Source of the DNA: Pseudomonadota bacterium
GTDB lineage: Bacteria > Myxococcota_A > Polyangia > Polyangiales > JAFGIB01
Length of the DNA: 33,648 nucleotides
NCBI GenBank assembly: GCA_017881185.1
Contig: JADGRE010000042.1
Span: 1 to 33,648, forward strand
Reading direction: 5' to 3'
Below are positions 24,464-33,157 of this stretch, one piece after another (position 1 is the stretch's first letter; every line of letters starts with the position of its first letter). Made by a program: the position numbers and the translations under genes. Below the pieces are notes generated by a model. It was given only the letters and a program-made list of their open reading frames with translations, was not told the origin of the DNA and did no database searches.

Positions 24464-26911
24464 TCAGTCGAGCCCCACCCAAGTCGGCCTCGCGCGCAGC
24501 AAGAGCTCGAGCGTCTCGCGCGCCTGCGGCAGGGCGCTCTCGCTCGGCAGCTCGCCCAGGCGGGCTCGGGCGATGCGTTCGGTGCGCACGCCCAGCTTCG
24601 ACCCGGCTGCCGCCTCGGCGCGTCGCTGCGTGTCCAGCGCGCTCACGAGCGCCGGTTCCAGTGTTTCAGCTGACAAGCCTCTCCCAGCCTGAGCCATCAG
24701 CTCCGCAAGACGCGGTGCCAGCTCGGCCGAGACATGCAGTGCGACGGCGGCCCAGGCTCCCCAACTGTGCGCATCGCCTTCGCGCCACAGCAGCGTCGCG
24801 CCGGGTTGCCGCGAGAGCAGCACGCTGAGCGCGGTGGCCAGCACCTGTGCGGCTGCGGGGGTCGCGCGTGCCGCGCGGGCTTGCCACACGACGAGCACGT
24901 CGCTGCCTTCGCTGCTTGGTGCCAGGAGGTTCGCCTGGCCAGTGGCTTGCGTCACGGGCTCCGCGGGTTGCACCGCCGGCGGCAAACGTCCGGCAGGCAT
25001 GCGCGCGATGCGCCGTGCGACGCGCTCGACTGCTTCCGACACGGGCAAGGCTCCACTGATCGCCACGGCCCAGGCCGCGCCGAAGGTGGTCTCTCGCGAC
25101 CATTCGCTCAGCGTGCGTGCGTTGAGGTTGCCGATCAGCTGCGGGTTCCCCCACGGCGCGCACAGACCCGGCGCGGCGGGCGTCACCAGCGCGGCGACCT
25201 GCGCGCGCATGCGCTGCGCCGAGCGCGCACCCGCAAGCCGCGCTTGCAAACGCAGCGCCGCGTCGCTGAACGCCAGTGCGTCGGCCGAGGGCGCTTGCAC
25301 ACAGCGCAGCGCCAGCTCGATGCCCTGCCGCCAGTGCGCCCGCGGAAGCTCGAGCAGTACGCCATACGATTGCGCATCCACCCGTGGCAGCAGCGTCGCG
25401 CCGAGTGCTTGCAGCTCTGCCTGCAGCGCCTCGGGACCGCCACCGGCGCAGGCCGTGGTGCTCAGCGTCGCCAAGAGCGCCGCGCGTCCGTGCAAGAGAG
25501 GCGGATCGCGCTCGGCACCCAGCGCGTTGCGCACTGCGATGGCCACGCGTTCGCCAGTCGTGACGCGCACGTCGATGCGTCCGCCGTTGTCGGTGACGAC
25601 CGACGCGGCGTAGGCGTCGCTCGGGCCACGCACCCTCGGTCGTGCACTGGCCAGCGCCTGGTCGAAGATTGCCTGCAACCGTGTGTTGTAGGTTGCGTAT
25701 ACGGCTGCGTTGGGATCCTTCACACGGGGCTGGTCCCCGCGCCCGCCGTCCGCGAGCGCACCGGCTGCAAATGCCGGCAGGTCGCTGCTAGCGGGCCCCG
25801 CCGCACTCCAGCGCACGCCGAGCGTCTGCGCCACGCTGGACAGATCGTCTGCGGCCGTGCGCGCTAGGCTTGCGCCCGGTGGCTCGACCAGCAGCCAAGC
25901 CAACGCCCTGACGGAGCGGCCGAGCGTGTCGCCCTGCTCGGCGCCGTGCACGTGCAAGAGCGCCAGCGCGCCGCCGCGTGCCTCGAATACGCTGCCCTGC
26001 AGGTGCAACGGCGAGCCGGGTGAGGCTTGCTGCACGCTGCGTTGCAAGCTGTCTGCGAAGGCCTGCGCGCGGCCGATGTCCGCGGCGGCGATCGCGAGGC
26101 TCACCACCGCGCGGTCGGCAACGGCCAGCTCCAGCCTCGGTGCGCTCGCGACCGTCAGGGTACGCGCAGCGCGCGCGTGCGCAGCCGCCGGTGCACGCGC
26201 CACGGTGCGCGCGACGAGCTCGTGAATTTGCTCTGGCCGCGCATCGCCCGCCGCCACCAGCAGCGCGCGCGTCGGGCCGTAATGCGTTCGCAGGAACGCC
26301 GCCACACTTTGGAGGTCGCACTGCCCGTCGTCTTCCGCGCTGCCAAGCGGAAAGAAGCCGCGCGCCGGCTCGCCCAGTAGACCGTGCAACGCCAGCGCGT
26401 CGGCTTGTCGCTCGGGATCGCGCGCCAGTGCCTCGCGTCGCGCCGCTTGCAGCCGCATGCGGGCCGCTTGCACCTCGGCCTCGCTCGGCGCGCGCGTCGA
26501 CAGGGCCGTCTGCAACATGCTCGCGCAGTGCGCGGCATCTGTGCTCTCGCACTGCAGCGCGAGCTCGGTCGCATCGGGAAACACCGTCGCATTCACCCCG
26601 CGGCCGGCACGTGCCGCTGCGATCCAGGCGGCGAGCGTGGCCAGCTGCGGCGGCGTCGCATCGCGCGAGCCCGCGTCGATGAACAACGACATGCGCAGGA
26701 CGCCCGGCGTGGGCCGCACCAGCGTCGCGACGGCTGTTCCCGCCGACACACCGACCACCACGCGCTCGGTCTGCGCCGGAGCCGAGCGCGGCGCGCTGGG
26801 TTGTTGCGCATGGCAACTGCACAGCGCCACGACCGCCAGGCCCACGCACAGCGCTACGCGATCCAAGCGCAAGTCACCAATACCAAGCACGGCCGCGCAG
26901 CCTAACCGCAA
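24464..26911 (-). CDS. M16 peptidase-like lipoprotein lacking the zinc motif
   Basis: 815 residues from TTG 26911 (GAGG upstream); a second in-frame TTG at 26872 would give a shorter leader. A hydrophobic leader ends in ALCSC-HAQ, a plausible lipobox with Cys33. The body has the two-half arrangement of M16 (insulinase/pitrilysin-like) proteins: FIDAGSRDATPPQLATLAAWI opens the first half and AVRNALGAERDPPLLHGRAALLATL the second. Where active M16 enzymes have HxxEH this protein has none, in either half, so it should not be a zinc peptidase. Many Ala/Arg-rich stretches make the fit loose. It may be a structural or scaffolding partner in the periplasm. It converges with rfbH, 14 bp away, and lies 50 bp after the PilZ gene. 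Confidence 0.65.
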   Translation of the reverse strand: MRLGCAAVLGIGDLRLDRVALCVGLAVVALCSCHAQQPSAPRSAPAQTERVVVGVSAGTAVATLVRPTPGVLRMSLFIDAGSRDATPPQLATLAAWIAAARAGRGVNATVFPDATELALQCESTDAAHCASMLQTALSTRAPSEAEVQAARMRLQAARREALARDPERQADALALHGLLGEPARGFFPLGSAEDDGQCDLQSVAAFLRTHYGPTRALLVAAGDARPEQIHELVARTVARAPAAAHARAARTLTVASAPRLELAVADRAVVSLAIAAADIGRAQAFADSLQRSVQQASPGSPLHLQGSVFEARGGALALLHVHGAEQGDTLGRSVRALAWLLVEPPGASLARTAADDLSSVAQTLGVRWSAAGPASSDLPAFAAGALADGGRGDQPRVKDPNAAVYATYNTRLQAIFDQALASARPRVRGPSDAYAASVVTDNGGRIDVRVTTGERVAIAVRNALGAERDPPLLHGRAALLATLSTTACAGGGPEALQAELQALGATLLPRVDAQSYGVLLELPRAHWRQGIELALRCVQAPSADALAFSDAALRLQARLAGARSAQRMRAQVAALVTPAAPGLCAPWGNPQLIGNLNARTLSEWSRETTFGAAWAVAISGALPVSEAVERVARRIARMPAGRLPPAVQPAEPVTQATGQANLLAPSSEGSDVLVVWQARAARATPAAAQVLATALSVLLSRQPGATLLWREGDAHSWGAWAAVALHVSAELAPRLAELMAQAGRGLSAETLEPALVSALDTQRRAEAAAGSKLGVRTERIARARLGELPSESALPQARETLELLLRARPTWVGLD

Positions 26912-26961
26912 TCGCGCCTCGACTCACGGGGCGTGCGCCAATGCCTAACGCGCAGCGCTGA

Positions 26962-27375
26962 TCAAGCACACAGCGCCGCGCGCTGCGGCCGGTGGATCTG
27001 GATGCGCGACGCCAGCCGCACCGGCTCCACCTGGCAGAAGCGGTCGGCGCGCCGACTCTCGCGCAGCCACTCGCGGATCCAACGCTGATGCGTCCGCGCC
27101 ATGCCGGTGAAACGCACGGCAGTGCCATGGAACAGCGAGTCGATGCGGTCGTACACCACCTCGCCCGCCGCCCAGATGGTGTCGTTCGCGCTCGGCAGCT
27201 TGATCTCCAGCTGCACGGTTTTCGACGAGCGATCCAGCGGTTGAACCAGGCGCTCCATGTACAATCCCACGGCGCTCAGGTCGGTGGTGAAGCAGCGCAG
27301 GGCCTCTTCGTGGACGAACTGATCGACGTAGAAGCCCACGGTATGGCGTTCGGATCGTCTGCGGTTCTGGGTCAT
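26962..27375 (-). CDS. PilZ-domain protein (probable c-di-GMP receptor)
   Basis: 137 residues from ATG 27375, with GAGGAGA at good spacing. The two c-di-GMP contact motifs are present: RRRSER (RxxxR, Arg6-Arg10) and DLSAVG (D/NxSxxG, Asp32-Gly37). LPSANDTIWAAGEVVYDR and FHGTAVRFTGM match the beta strands of the single-domain PilZ fold. It is cytoplasmic and has no output domain, so it would act by binding a partner. The divergent gene encodes a TPR lipoprotein. A role in motility or in polysaccharide output is possible but not shown. Confidence 0.87.
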   Translation of the reverse strand: MTQNRRRSERHTVGFYVDQFVHEEALRCFTTDLSAVGLYMERLVQPLDRSSKTVQLEIKLPSANDTIWAAGEVVYDRIDSLFHGTAVRFTGMARTHQRWIREWLRESRRADRFCQVEPVRLASRIQIHRPQRAALCA

Positions 27376-27505
27376 CGGAGCTCTCCTCAGGCAGGCGCCA
27401 GTTGATGTGGGACAGAGTAAGACCATGTATGCAGCTCGGCAAAATAATCGGGAAATAGCGCTCCGGCCCGGAACCCAGAGGTTGGACGAGCGTCTGAAAC
27501 GGCCT

Positions 27506-28837
27506 ATGTCCCAAACACTGTTGCGGGCGCTGGCGGTGGCCGGCAGTTGTACGGCGCTCGTGGCTTGCGCGGGCAGCACTCCGCAGCGCTCGACCACGCC
27601 AGCCGAGGTCGTGCGCTTCGAAGAGCTGCGCATCAACGCCAAGCCTCAGCAGGGCGGCGGCTACGCCTTCGAGTCGTACGACGCGAGCGACCTCTTCAAG
27701 CGCGCCACCGACGAGCTCAACGCTCAGCGTTGCAAGGAGTCGGTGGCGCTGTACGACAAGCTGGTCGCCGAGTTCCCCGCCAGCGAGTACGTGTCAGCCG
27801 CGCTCTACAACGCTGGGTTATGCTTGCAAGCCCTGGGCGACTTCGCCGCGGCCGCCGACCACTACGGCCGCGTGCGCAGCGAGCGCCCCGAGTCGGCCGA
27901 TGTCAAAGACGCCAGCTTCCAACTGGCCGAGGTGCTCGTGCAGCTCGAACGCTGGCAAGACGTGCTCGGCACCGCGGACCAACTGCTCGCCCGCACCGAC
28001 GTCAGCGCCGAAGAGCGTCTCGAAGGCATGGCGCGCCGCAGCCAAGGCTTGCTCGGCGCTGGCCAGCTCGACGAAGCAGAGCGCTACGCGCAGAGCGCGC
28101 TCAGCTACTTCCGTACGCGACCCAAAGACCAACCCATCCGCGACGAGTTCTTCGCCGCCGCCTGCAACTACGTGCTGGCCGAGGCCTATCGCAACCGCGA
28201 AGAGGCCATGGCGTTCCCCGATGGGCTCGAGGCGCAGAAGCAAGTGTTGATCGGTCGCGCGCAGCTGCTCTTGCAGGCGCAGCGCGAGTACTTCAACACC
28301 ATCTCCTTCCAGAACCTCGACAACCTGCACTGGGCGGCGGCCTCGGGGTACCGCATCGGGCACATGTACGACGAGCTCTGGCATTCCGTGATGGGCGCAC
28401 CGGTTCCGCCGAAGCTCAAGGGCGCAGGCGAAGCGGCCTACCATCAGGAGCTCGCCAAGCTGATCAAGCCGTTGATCCGCCATGCCATTCGTTACTGGGA
28501 GCTCACCCTCATGTTCATCGAGCGCACGGGCATGAAGACGCCGTGGGCCGAGAAGACCAAGACCGACCTCGCACGTGTGCGTGCGTTGCTGCTCGAGCAG
28601 CCCGAGGGCCCGGGCGGGTTGCCCGCAGCCGGTGGCAATGGTCCCACCACCACGGCGCCCGCAGCGACCAGCCCGGCGGCGCCGCCAGCCGAAGCTGTGG
28701 GCCGGCAGGGCCCGCCGCCGTCAGCTGCACAACCCGTGCAACCGGCTGCAGCGCCGGGCGTGGCTGGCAGCGATGCTGCGGCGCCTGGCGATCAGCCACC
28801 TGTCGAGCCGTCGCGCCGCGCGCCGCAAGCCAAATAG
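27506..28837 (+). CDS. TPR-repeat lipoprotein
   Basis: 443 residues from ATG 27506. The leader MSQTLLRALAVAGSCTALVAC ends in an LVAC lipobox, with Cys21 the lipid-bearing residue. I chose this start because the earlier in-frame start at 27407 would bury the lipobox. Residues from about 65 to 260 contain TPR-like helix pairs (ASDLFKRATDELNAQ, YDKLVAEFPASEY, AALYNAGLCLQALGDFAAAADHY, LLGAGQLDEAERYAQSAL). The tail after about residue 370 is Pro/Ala/Gly-rich and probably unstructured. It is probably anchored in the periplasm as a protein-binding scaffold, comparable in layout to the TPR lipoproteins of myxobacterial envelopes. The partner is unknown. Confidence 0.8.
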   Translation: MSQTLLRALAVAGSCTALVACAGSTPQRSTTPAEVVRFEELRINAKPQQGGGYAFESYDASDLFKRATDELNAQRCKESVALYDKLVAEFPASEYVSAALYNAGLCLQALGDFAAAADHYGRVRSERPESADVKDASFQLAEVLVQLERWQDVLGTADQLLARTDVSAEERLEGMARRSQGLLGAGQLDEAERYAQSALSYFRTRPKDQPIRDEFFAAACNYVLAEAYRNREEAMAFPDGLEAQKQVLIGRAQLLLQAQREYFNTISFQNLDNLHWAAASGYRIGHMYDELWHSVMGAPVPPKLKGAGEAAYHQELAKLIKPLIRHAIRYWELTLMFIERTGMKTPWAEKTKTDLARVRALLLEQPEGPGGLPAAGGNGPTTTAPAATSPAAPPAEAVGRQGPPPSAAQPVQPAAAPGVAGSDAAAPGDQPPVEPSRRAPQAK

Positions 28838-28846
28838 TAGAGCGAC

Positions 28847-28882
28847 CCCGCTCCGCGGCAGTTGCGATGCCGGCAGAGCGGG
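28847..28882. terminator. Hairpin between convergent genes, probable bidirectional terminator
   Basis: CCCGCTC (28847-28853) pairs with GAGCGGG (28876-28882), and an inner CGGCA/TGCCG stem tightens the structure. It lies between the stop of the TPR lipoprotein gene and that of the convergent beta-barrel gene. No strong U-tract follows on either side. Confidence 0.55.
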
Positions 28883-28896
28883 TGTTCGCAAGCGTT

Positions 28897-29865
28897 TCAG
28901 AACGTCATGCCACCGTTGGCGAGCAGCTCGAGGCCGCCGGACACACGGTCGCCGAATGCGAAGTGCAGGCGCGCATCGGCGCCGATGAAGAAACGGTCGA
29001 GCGGCAAGATCAACGAAACGCCCGGTGCGACGTAGAGGCCCACCTGCGTGTCGCTAGAGCTGTTGGGGATCGCCCCCAGCCCGCCGCCGATGAACGCAGG
29101 CGGTCCATCGATGATGCGTGACACGACACCCAGTGCGATGCCGGGTCGCAGCGTGAAGCGGCCAAGCGCGAGATCGTAGCCGCCCTCGGCTGCGATCAAC
29201 CACGACTTCATCGCGAGGTTCCCGGTGGGCAACGCTGAGCTGTCGCCGAAGTAGTACATGAACCGGCCACCGATGAAGATCTTGTCGAAGTTGTAGCCAC
29301 CACGCAGGCCCAAGCCGAATCCAAGCGGGTCCACTTTGCCGACGAGGTGATCGAAAGTGAAGCCGACGCCGAGCAGCACGCCCACGCTGATCGGGCGCGT
29401 GGCAGAGGAGCTGGGTGAACCGGCGTCCACGGATGCGCCCGAGAGGCTGACGCTCGTCGATGCTTCGGCGGGTGCAGCTGACGGTTGTACTGCTGGTGCA
29501 GGTTCGGGCGCGGGCGCAGCGACCGGCGCGGGTGCAGGTTCGGGCGCGGGCGCAGTGGCCGGCGCGAGTATGGGTTCGGGCGCGGGCGCAGTGGCCGGCG
29601 CGGGTGCAGGTTCGGGCGCCGGCGCAGGTGCCGGCGCAAGTATTGGCGCGGGTGCCGGCGGAAGTGCCGGCCCAGGTGCCGGCTGCAAGGCCGGCGGTGG
29701 CGCAGGTGCCAACGCGGGCGCCGGAGCTGGAACCGGTGCAGGTGTTGGCGCAGGCGCAGGCGCAGGTGCAGGCGCAGGTGCAGGTGCAGGCTGCGTTTGC
29801 GCGAACGCTGCGCTGACAGAACTAGAAGCAAGGAAGACGGCAACGGCCCAAGCACGCGTGGTCAT
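28897..29865 (-). CDS. Outer-membrane beta-barrel protein with N-terminal Pro/Ala linker
   Basis: 322 residues from ATG 29865. A signal peptide (MTTRAWAVAVFLASSSVSAA, cleavage near AFA-Q) leads into about 110 residues of almost pure Pro/Ala (residues 26-135). The remaining 165 residues have alternating hydrophobic strands with Gly and aromatics (ISVGVLLGVGFTFDHL, GFGLGLRGGYNF, FIGGRFMYYFGD, GLYVAPGVSLILPL, IGADARLHFAFG), as in outer-membrane beta-barrels of about eight strands. It ends in Phe, a common last residue of barrels. The Pro/Ala arm could span periplasm or peptidoglycan. Function is unknown. Confidence 0.78.
   Translation of the reverse strand: MTTRAWAVAVFLASSSVSAAFAQTQPAPAPAPAPAPAPAPTPAPVPAPAPALAPAPPPALQPAPGPALPPAPAPILAPAPAPAPEPAPAPATAPAPEPILAPATAPAPEPAPAPVAAPAPEPAPAVQPSAAPAEASTSVSLSGASVDAGSPSSSATRPISVGVLLGVGFTFDHLVGKVDPLGFGLGLRGGYNFDKIFIGGRFMYYFGDSSALPTGNLAMKSWLIAAEGGYDLALGRFTLRPGIALGVVSRIIDGPPAFIGGGLGAIPNSSSDTQVGLYVAPGVSLILPLDRFFIGADARLHFAFGDRVSGGLELLANGGMTF
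29461..29790 (-). repeat. Pro/Ala coding repeat in the beta-barrel gene
   Basis: About 110 codons of alternating Pro and Ala with imperfect units of roughly 10-11 codons in the distal half (APAPEP-ILAPAT and APAPEP-APAPVA types) and near-perfect PA dipeptides at the proximal end. The DNA is a low-complexity GCAGGC/GCAGGT series on the plus strand and should be prone to slippage. Confidence 0.85.
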
Positions 29866-29920
29866 GTTGACTCCGCTACTGCAAGTAAGTTGTTTGAAAG
29901 AAGGGCCAGATGGGCGCGCA

Positions 29921-29951
29921 GCAGAGCGCGGGCTGTTCACCCGCGCTCTGC
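29921..29951 (-). terminator. Strong hairpin after the Cys-rich lipoprotein gene
   Basis: GCAGAGCGCGGG (29921-29932) pairs perfectly over 12 bp with CCCGCGCTCTGC (29940-29951), with a 7-base loop. It lies 23 bases past the stop of the Cys-rich lipoprotein gene and before the beta-barrel gene on the same strand. There is no U-tract, so termination may be factor-assisted. Confidence 0.6.
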
Positions 29952-29974
29952 CTGCGCACCCACCGGCGTCTAGG

Positions 29975-32614
29975 TTACTGGCAGTACGCGTACGGCGAAG
30001 CGTGGATCTGCTCCGTGGCACAGCAGTTCGCGTAGCCCGCGAAGTAGCTCGGGGCGCCGAGCCCCTGTCCGAGGCAGCTGGCCGAACCCGGGGTGCTGGT
30101 GCTGCCGTACACTGCAGCGGCGGTCGTCACGTAGAAGCTGCAGCAGCTACCATTGACCGTGGTCACGGTGCCGTAGTTCTGCGTGGTGCACGATTCGGTA
30201 ATCGTGGAGCCCGCCGCCGCGATCGCGGTGTTGGTGCAGTGCGTCAGGGTCGCGACGGCGCCGCCCACGTTCGTGTCGTACACGGTGCACGGGCCGCACG
30301 CCGGCTCGCTTGCGATGGTTGAGTTGGTGCACTGCGTCAACGTCGTTCCGCCGATGCCCTGACACGAACCGCAGGTGTCGGAGGTCGACCCCTGCACACA
30401 GGTGTTGGTGCAGCTGGTGCCAGCCGCGTACTTGTTGTTGTCGCCGCACTTGCGCAGCTTGGTCGGGCTGGTTGGATCGCACTGCGTGTCGGACACGCCG
30501 TTCTCGTTACCGCCCTTCACGGCCGTTCCCACGCACTCGACGCAACCGAGCGCGCGACCAGCGCCGCTCACGCGACAGCTCGTGCCCGTGGTGCACGCCG
30601 TCGGCGCGTCCCACGTGCCCTTGGCATTGCACTTCATCTGCGAGCTAGTGCCTGCGCAACCGAGCTCGCCGGGTATGCAATCGAGGGCGCATACCGCATC
30701 CGGTACGCCGCCTGTGACCACGCTCTGACACGCACCCGACTTGCAGGCCGTGCCCGTGGTCGGCCACTTGCCGCCGGTGCAGGTCAGCAACTTCGGCGTC
30801 GCGCTTGCGTCGCACTTGCGCATGCCGTCTGCGCATTGGTCGCCGCAGAAGATGCTGCGGCTGTTGTTCGAGCTTGTGCCCGTGTCGAAGCAGGTCTTCG
30901 AGCCGGTGCAGGTGTTGAGCTGCGCGGTCCAGAACCCGGCGACGCACTTGAAGAACGCGCCGTCCTGGCCACCGTTGGCGCAGATCTCTTCGCCGTCCTT
31001 GCACTCGGGGGTCACCGGGCTTGGGCACGCGCCCGGCGTGTGGCCGTCCGCTTGCACGCCGCCGAGGACGTTGCTGCAGAAGCCCTTGGCACAGGCCACC
31101 GCACTCGCGGAGAGCTTGCCGTCCGCGCTGCACGCGAGCAGCTGGTCCGCCTTGCACGCGCCCTGGTTCCCCGTCAGACCGCTGTCATCCAGCTGGCTGC
31201 CGAGCACCGTGGTCACGCCGCGGAGCACGCCGCGGTTGGCTGCGAGCTGGTTGAGCCAGTACGCACAGACCGGCGCGGTGCACACCACCTTCGCCAACTT
31301 GCTGGCGTCGGTCGAGTACACCGGTGCACACATGAGCGCTGCCGCCGTGCCTGGATTGCAGGTGGTCACCGGGCCCCACAGGCCGTTCGCGTCGCAGGTC
31401 TGCGTGCCCGAGGCAATGCCCGTGACCGGGTCGGTCGCGCAGCGTTGCTCTTTGGGCGTGCAGACGGTCGTGCAGGGGTTGACCGAATTTGCAGTTGTCT
31501 GGCCGCTCGCCACTGCCGGCGAGCAGGTGCTCGGTGCCGCGCACTCACCCGTTGCCCACGTCGGCACGTTCGGCGCGGAGCCACCGAACGTTGCCGCGGC
31601 CTCGCACACCGTGAAGTTCTTCTGCTTGTCGACCTTCGAGTCGCGGGGATCGCCGCACACGACGGTGCCGAGCACGCACTCTTGCTTCACGCACGTCGCA
31701 GTGTCGCCGTCCTGCTGGCAGACCTCGTTCGAGGCACACGCCGTGTTCTTGTACGACGTGCCGTCGACGCACTCTTGGATGCCCGTGCCCGAGGGCTTGG
31801 TGGCACTCGTGGTGCCGCTGCAGACCGAGCCCACGGCGCAGACCTTGCCGCGGCAACGGCCACCTTCACAGTAGGTGCTGCCCTTGCAAGCCACGGTCTC
31901 GTAGCCCTTGTCGGTGCCGAGACAGCGCACCGCAGTCTTGTTGTCGAGACAGACTGGACCGTTGTCGCACGACGCCTTCGGGTCGGGCACGCAGTGATCC
32001 TTCGCGCAGGTCATGTTCAACAGACACGCGGTCTGCGTCCACGCGGTGCCGTCCTGGTTGCAGACCTTCTCGGTCTTGTCACCCGCGCACGCCTTGGCGC
32101 CAGCCGTGCACGCCTGCACGGTGCCTGCACCGCTGCTGAGCTCGCACGTGCCGGTCGCGCTGTTGCACTTTTTGCCGACATCACACGGGTTGAGCGACCA
32201 CACGCCGCCGTTGATGCAAACCTTCGAGAGCGCATCGCTCACGCATTCCTTGTCACCGGATGTGCAAGTGCCGACGCATGCGGCGACACCTGGCGCTGCG
32301 GTCAAACCACTCGCGCTACCCGTCACGCCGCCATCGCCGCCACCGGCGTCGCTCTTGGCTGCCGTGCTGCCACCGCCAGCGTCGGCGCTGCCGCCACTGC
32401 CGGGTGCACCGGTCGGAGAGCAACTGTCGCTCGCACCGCACTGGCTGATCAGCCACTCGTTACCATTGGCTGTCGGCACGCAGGTGCGGATCAGAGAATC
32501 GGTAACGCACTCGGTGCGGCCACGTTTGCATTCAGTCTTGCAGCCCGCCAGAAGCGCAAAAAGCGCAACGGAGACGCTGACGGTCAACCCGCCCAGACGC
32601 ATGATCTTCGGCAT
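29975..32614 (-). CDS. Very large Cys-rich repeat lipoprotein
   Basis: 879 residues from ATG 32614, with AAGGGG upstream. The leader ends in ALLAGC, a clear lipobox with Cys25. Nearly all of the mature protein is built of degenerate modules of about 45-60 residues with the pattern C...G...C.......C..G.W....C..G..C (for example TCTSGDKECVSDALSKVC then GGVWSLNPCDVGKKC). The Trp residue recurs at the same place in several modules. The last 130 residues or so differ: Thr/Cys-rich with CTNT motifs, a CC pair, and a Tyr/Cys ending (YANCCATEQ). The many Cys imply extracellular disulfides. Such long Cys-rich lipoproteins are common in myxobacteria, with adhesion or matrix roles suspected but not proven. 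Related proteins have carried misleading enzyme names in databases. Confidence 0.8.
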   Translation of the reverse strand: MPKIMRLGGLTVSVSVALFALLAGCKTECKRGRTECVTDSLIRTCVPTANGNEWLISQCGASDSCSPTGAPGSGGSADAGGGSTAAKSDAGGGDGGVTGSASGLTAAPGVAACVGTCTSGDKECVSDALSKVCINGGVWSLNPCDVGKKCNSATGTCELSSGAGTVQACTAGAKACAGDKTEKVCNQDGTAWTQTACLLNMTCAKDHCVPDPKASCDNGPVCLDNKTAVRCLGTDKGYETVACKGSTYCEGGRCRGKVCAVGSVCSGTTSATKPSGTGIQECVDGTSYKNTACASNEVCQQDGDTATCVKQECVLGTVVCGDPRDSKVDKQKNFTVCEAAATFGGSAPNVPTWATGECAAPSTCSPAVASGQTTANSVNPCTTVCTPKEQRCATDPVTGIASGTQTCDANGLWGPVTTCNPGTAAALMCAPVYSTDASKLAKVVCTAPVCAYWLNQLAANRGVLRGVTTVLGSQLDDSGLTGNQGACKADQLLACSADGKLSASAVACAKGFCSNVLGGVQADGHTPGACPSPVTPECKDGEEICANGGQDGAFFKCVAGFWTAQLNTCTGSKTCFDTGTSSNNSRSIFCGDQCADGMRKCDASATPKLLTCTGGKWPTTGTACKSGACQSVVTGGVPDAVCALDCIPGELGCAGTSSQMKCNAKGTWDAPTACTTGTSCRVSGAGRALGCVECVGTAVKGGNENGVSDTQCDPTSPTKLRKCGDNNKYAAGTSCTNTCVQGSTSDTCGSCQGIGGTTLTQCTNSTIASEPACGPCTVYDTNVGGAVATLTHCTNTAIAAAGSTITESCTTQNYGTVTTVNGSCCSFYVTTAAAVYGSTSTPGSASCLGQGLGAPSYFAGYANCCATEQIHASPYAYCQ

Positions 32615-32771
32615 TGGAATAAGCCCCTTGTTGTCAGTAAACAGGAAAACAGTAAGAACAGCGGCCGAACAGTACGCGCGTACTGCCGGCTAGCCAACTA
32701 TTCCGAGTGCCGGGATGTCTCATTTGTCGGACAGACGCCTACAGCCCCACCTGCGCGCCCAAAAGGTGGGA

Positions 32772-32813
32772 GCGTTGTGACGCGTTCCGCGGGCGTTGTG
32801 ACGCGCTCCGCGG
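32772..32813. repeat. 21-bp tandem repeat, two copies
   Basis: GCGTTGTGACGCG(T/C)TCCGCGG occurs twice in direct tandem (32772-32792 and 32793-32813) with a single T/C difference. Each unit contains the short palindrome CCGCGG. It lies about 85 bp upstream of the tRNA operon promoter candidate. Confidence 0.85.
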
Positions 32814-32895
32814 GCTCTGGGCCGGCTCCGCTGGCCCGCCCGCAAGCTCTCCGGGCCAAGTGATCGAATCGGCACGCTTTTCGCTCTCCTTCTTC

Positions 32896-32924
32896 TTGAC
32901 TCTTTCAGCTCCCAGCCGTACAAG
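32896..32924 (+). promoter_or_regulatory. Candidate sigma-70 type promoter for the tRNA-tuf operon
   Basis: TTGACT (32896-32901) and TACAAG (32919-32924) are separated by 17 bases, with five and four of six matches to the -35 and -10 consensus. The region is less GC-rich than its surroundings and lies about 110 bases before the first tRNA. Confidence 0.5.
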
Positions 32925-33036
32925 ACACGCCCTTTTTGCGTGCCAGGCGCAGGCCCGCGTCCGTCCGACCTATCCATGTCCGTAGGGGTATGTGTAAGTC
33001 GTACGGGATCTCAGCGTAATGACAGGAGTTTCCGTT

Positions 33037-33111
33037 GCTGGCGTAGCTCAATGGTAGAGCACCTGTTTTGTAAACAGGCGGCTGCAGGTTCAAATCCCGT
33101 CGCCAGCTCCA
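33037..33111 (+). tRNA. tRNA-Thr (anticodon TGT)
   Basis: The acceptor GCTGGCG (33037-33043) pairs with CGCCAGC (33101-33107), followed by discriminator T and an encoded CCA. The anticodon stem CCTGT/ACAGG frames the loop TTTGTAA with anticodon TGT. The T-loop GTTCAAATC is normal. Corresponds in position to E. coli thrU. Confidence 0.95.
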
Positions 33112-33157
33112 CCACCTGAGAGAGCACTGCAACATAGTAGATTTTGTGAACGATTAC

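Larger units (their letters stand above)
32615..33036. other. Intergenic region between the lipoprotein gene and the tRNA-tuf operon
   Basis: 422 bases without a supported gene. It contains the leader of the Cys-rich lipoprotein gene at its left end, a 21-bp tandem repeat (32772-32813), and a good candidate promoter for the tRNA-tuf transcript (32896-32924). The open frames crossing it look like random GC-rich translation. Confidence 0.6.

Noticed and set aside
29357-30322. Open frame rich in Gly/Ala on the plus strand
   Set aside because: It is the reverse reading of the Pro/Ala repeat of the beta-barrel gene and of the end of the Cys-rich lipoprotein gene; no signal peptide or domain.
30741-32863. 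Very long open frames antisense to the Cys-rich lipoprotein
   Set aside because: Their composition mirrors the GC-rich codons of the real gene, they have no domains, and the minus strand has a clear lipobox and Cys periodicity.
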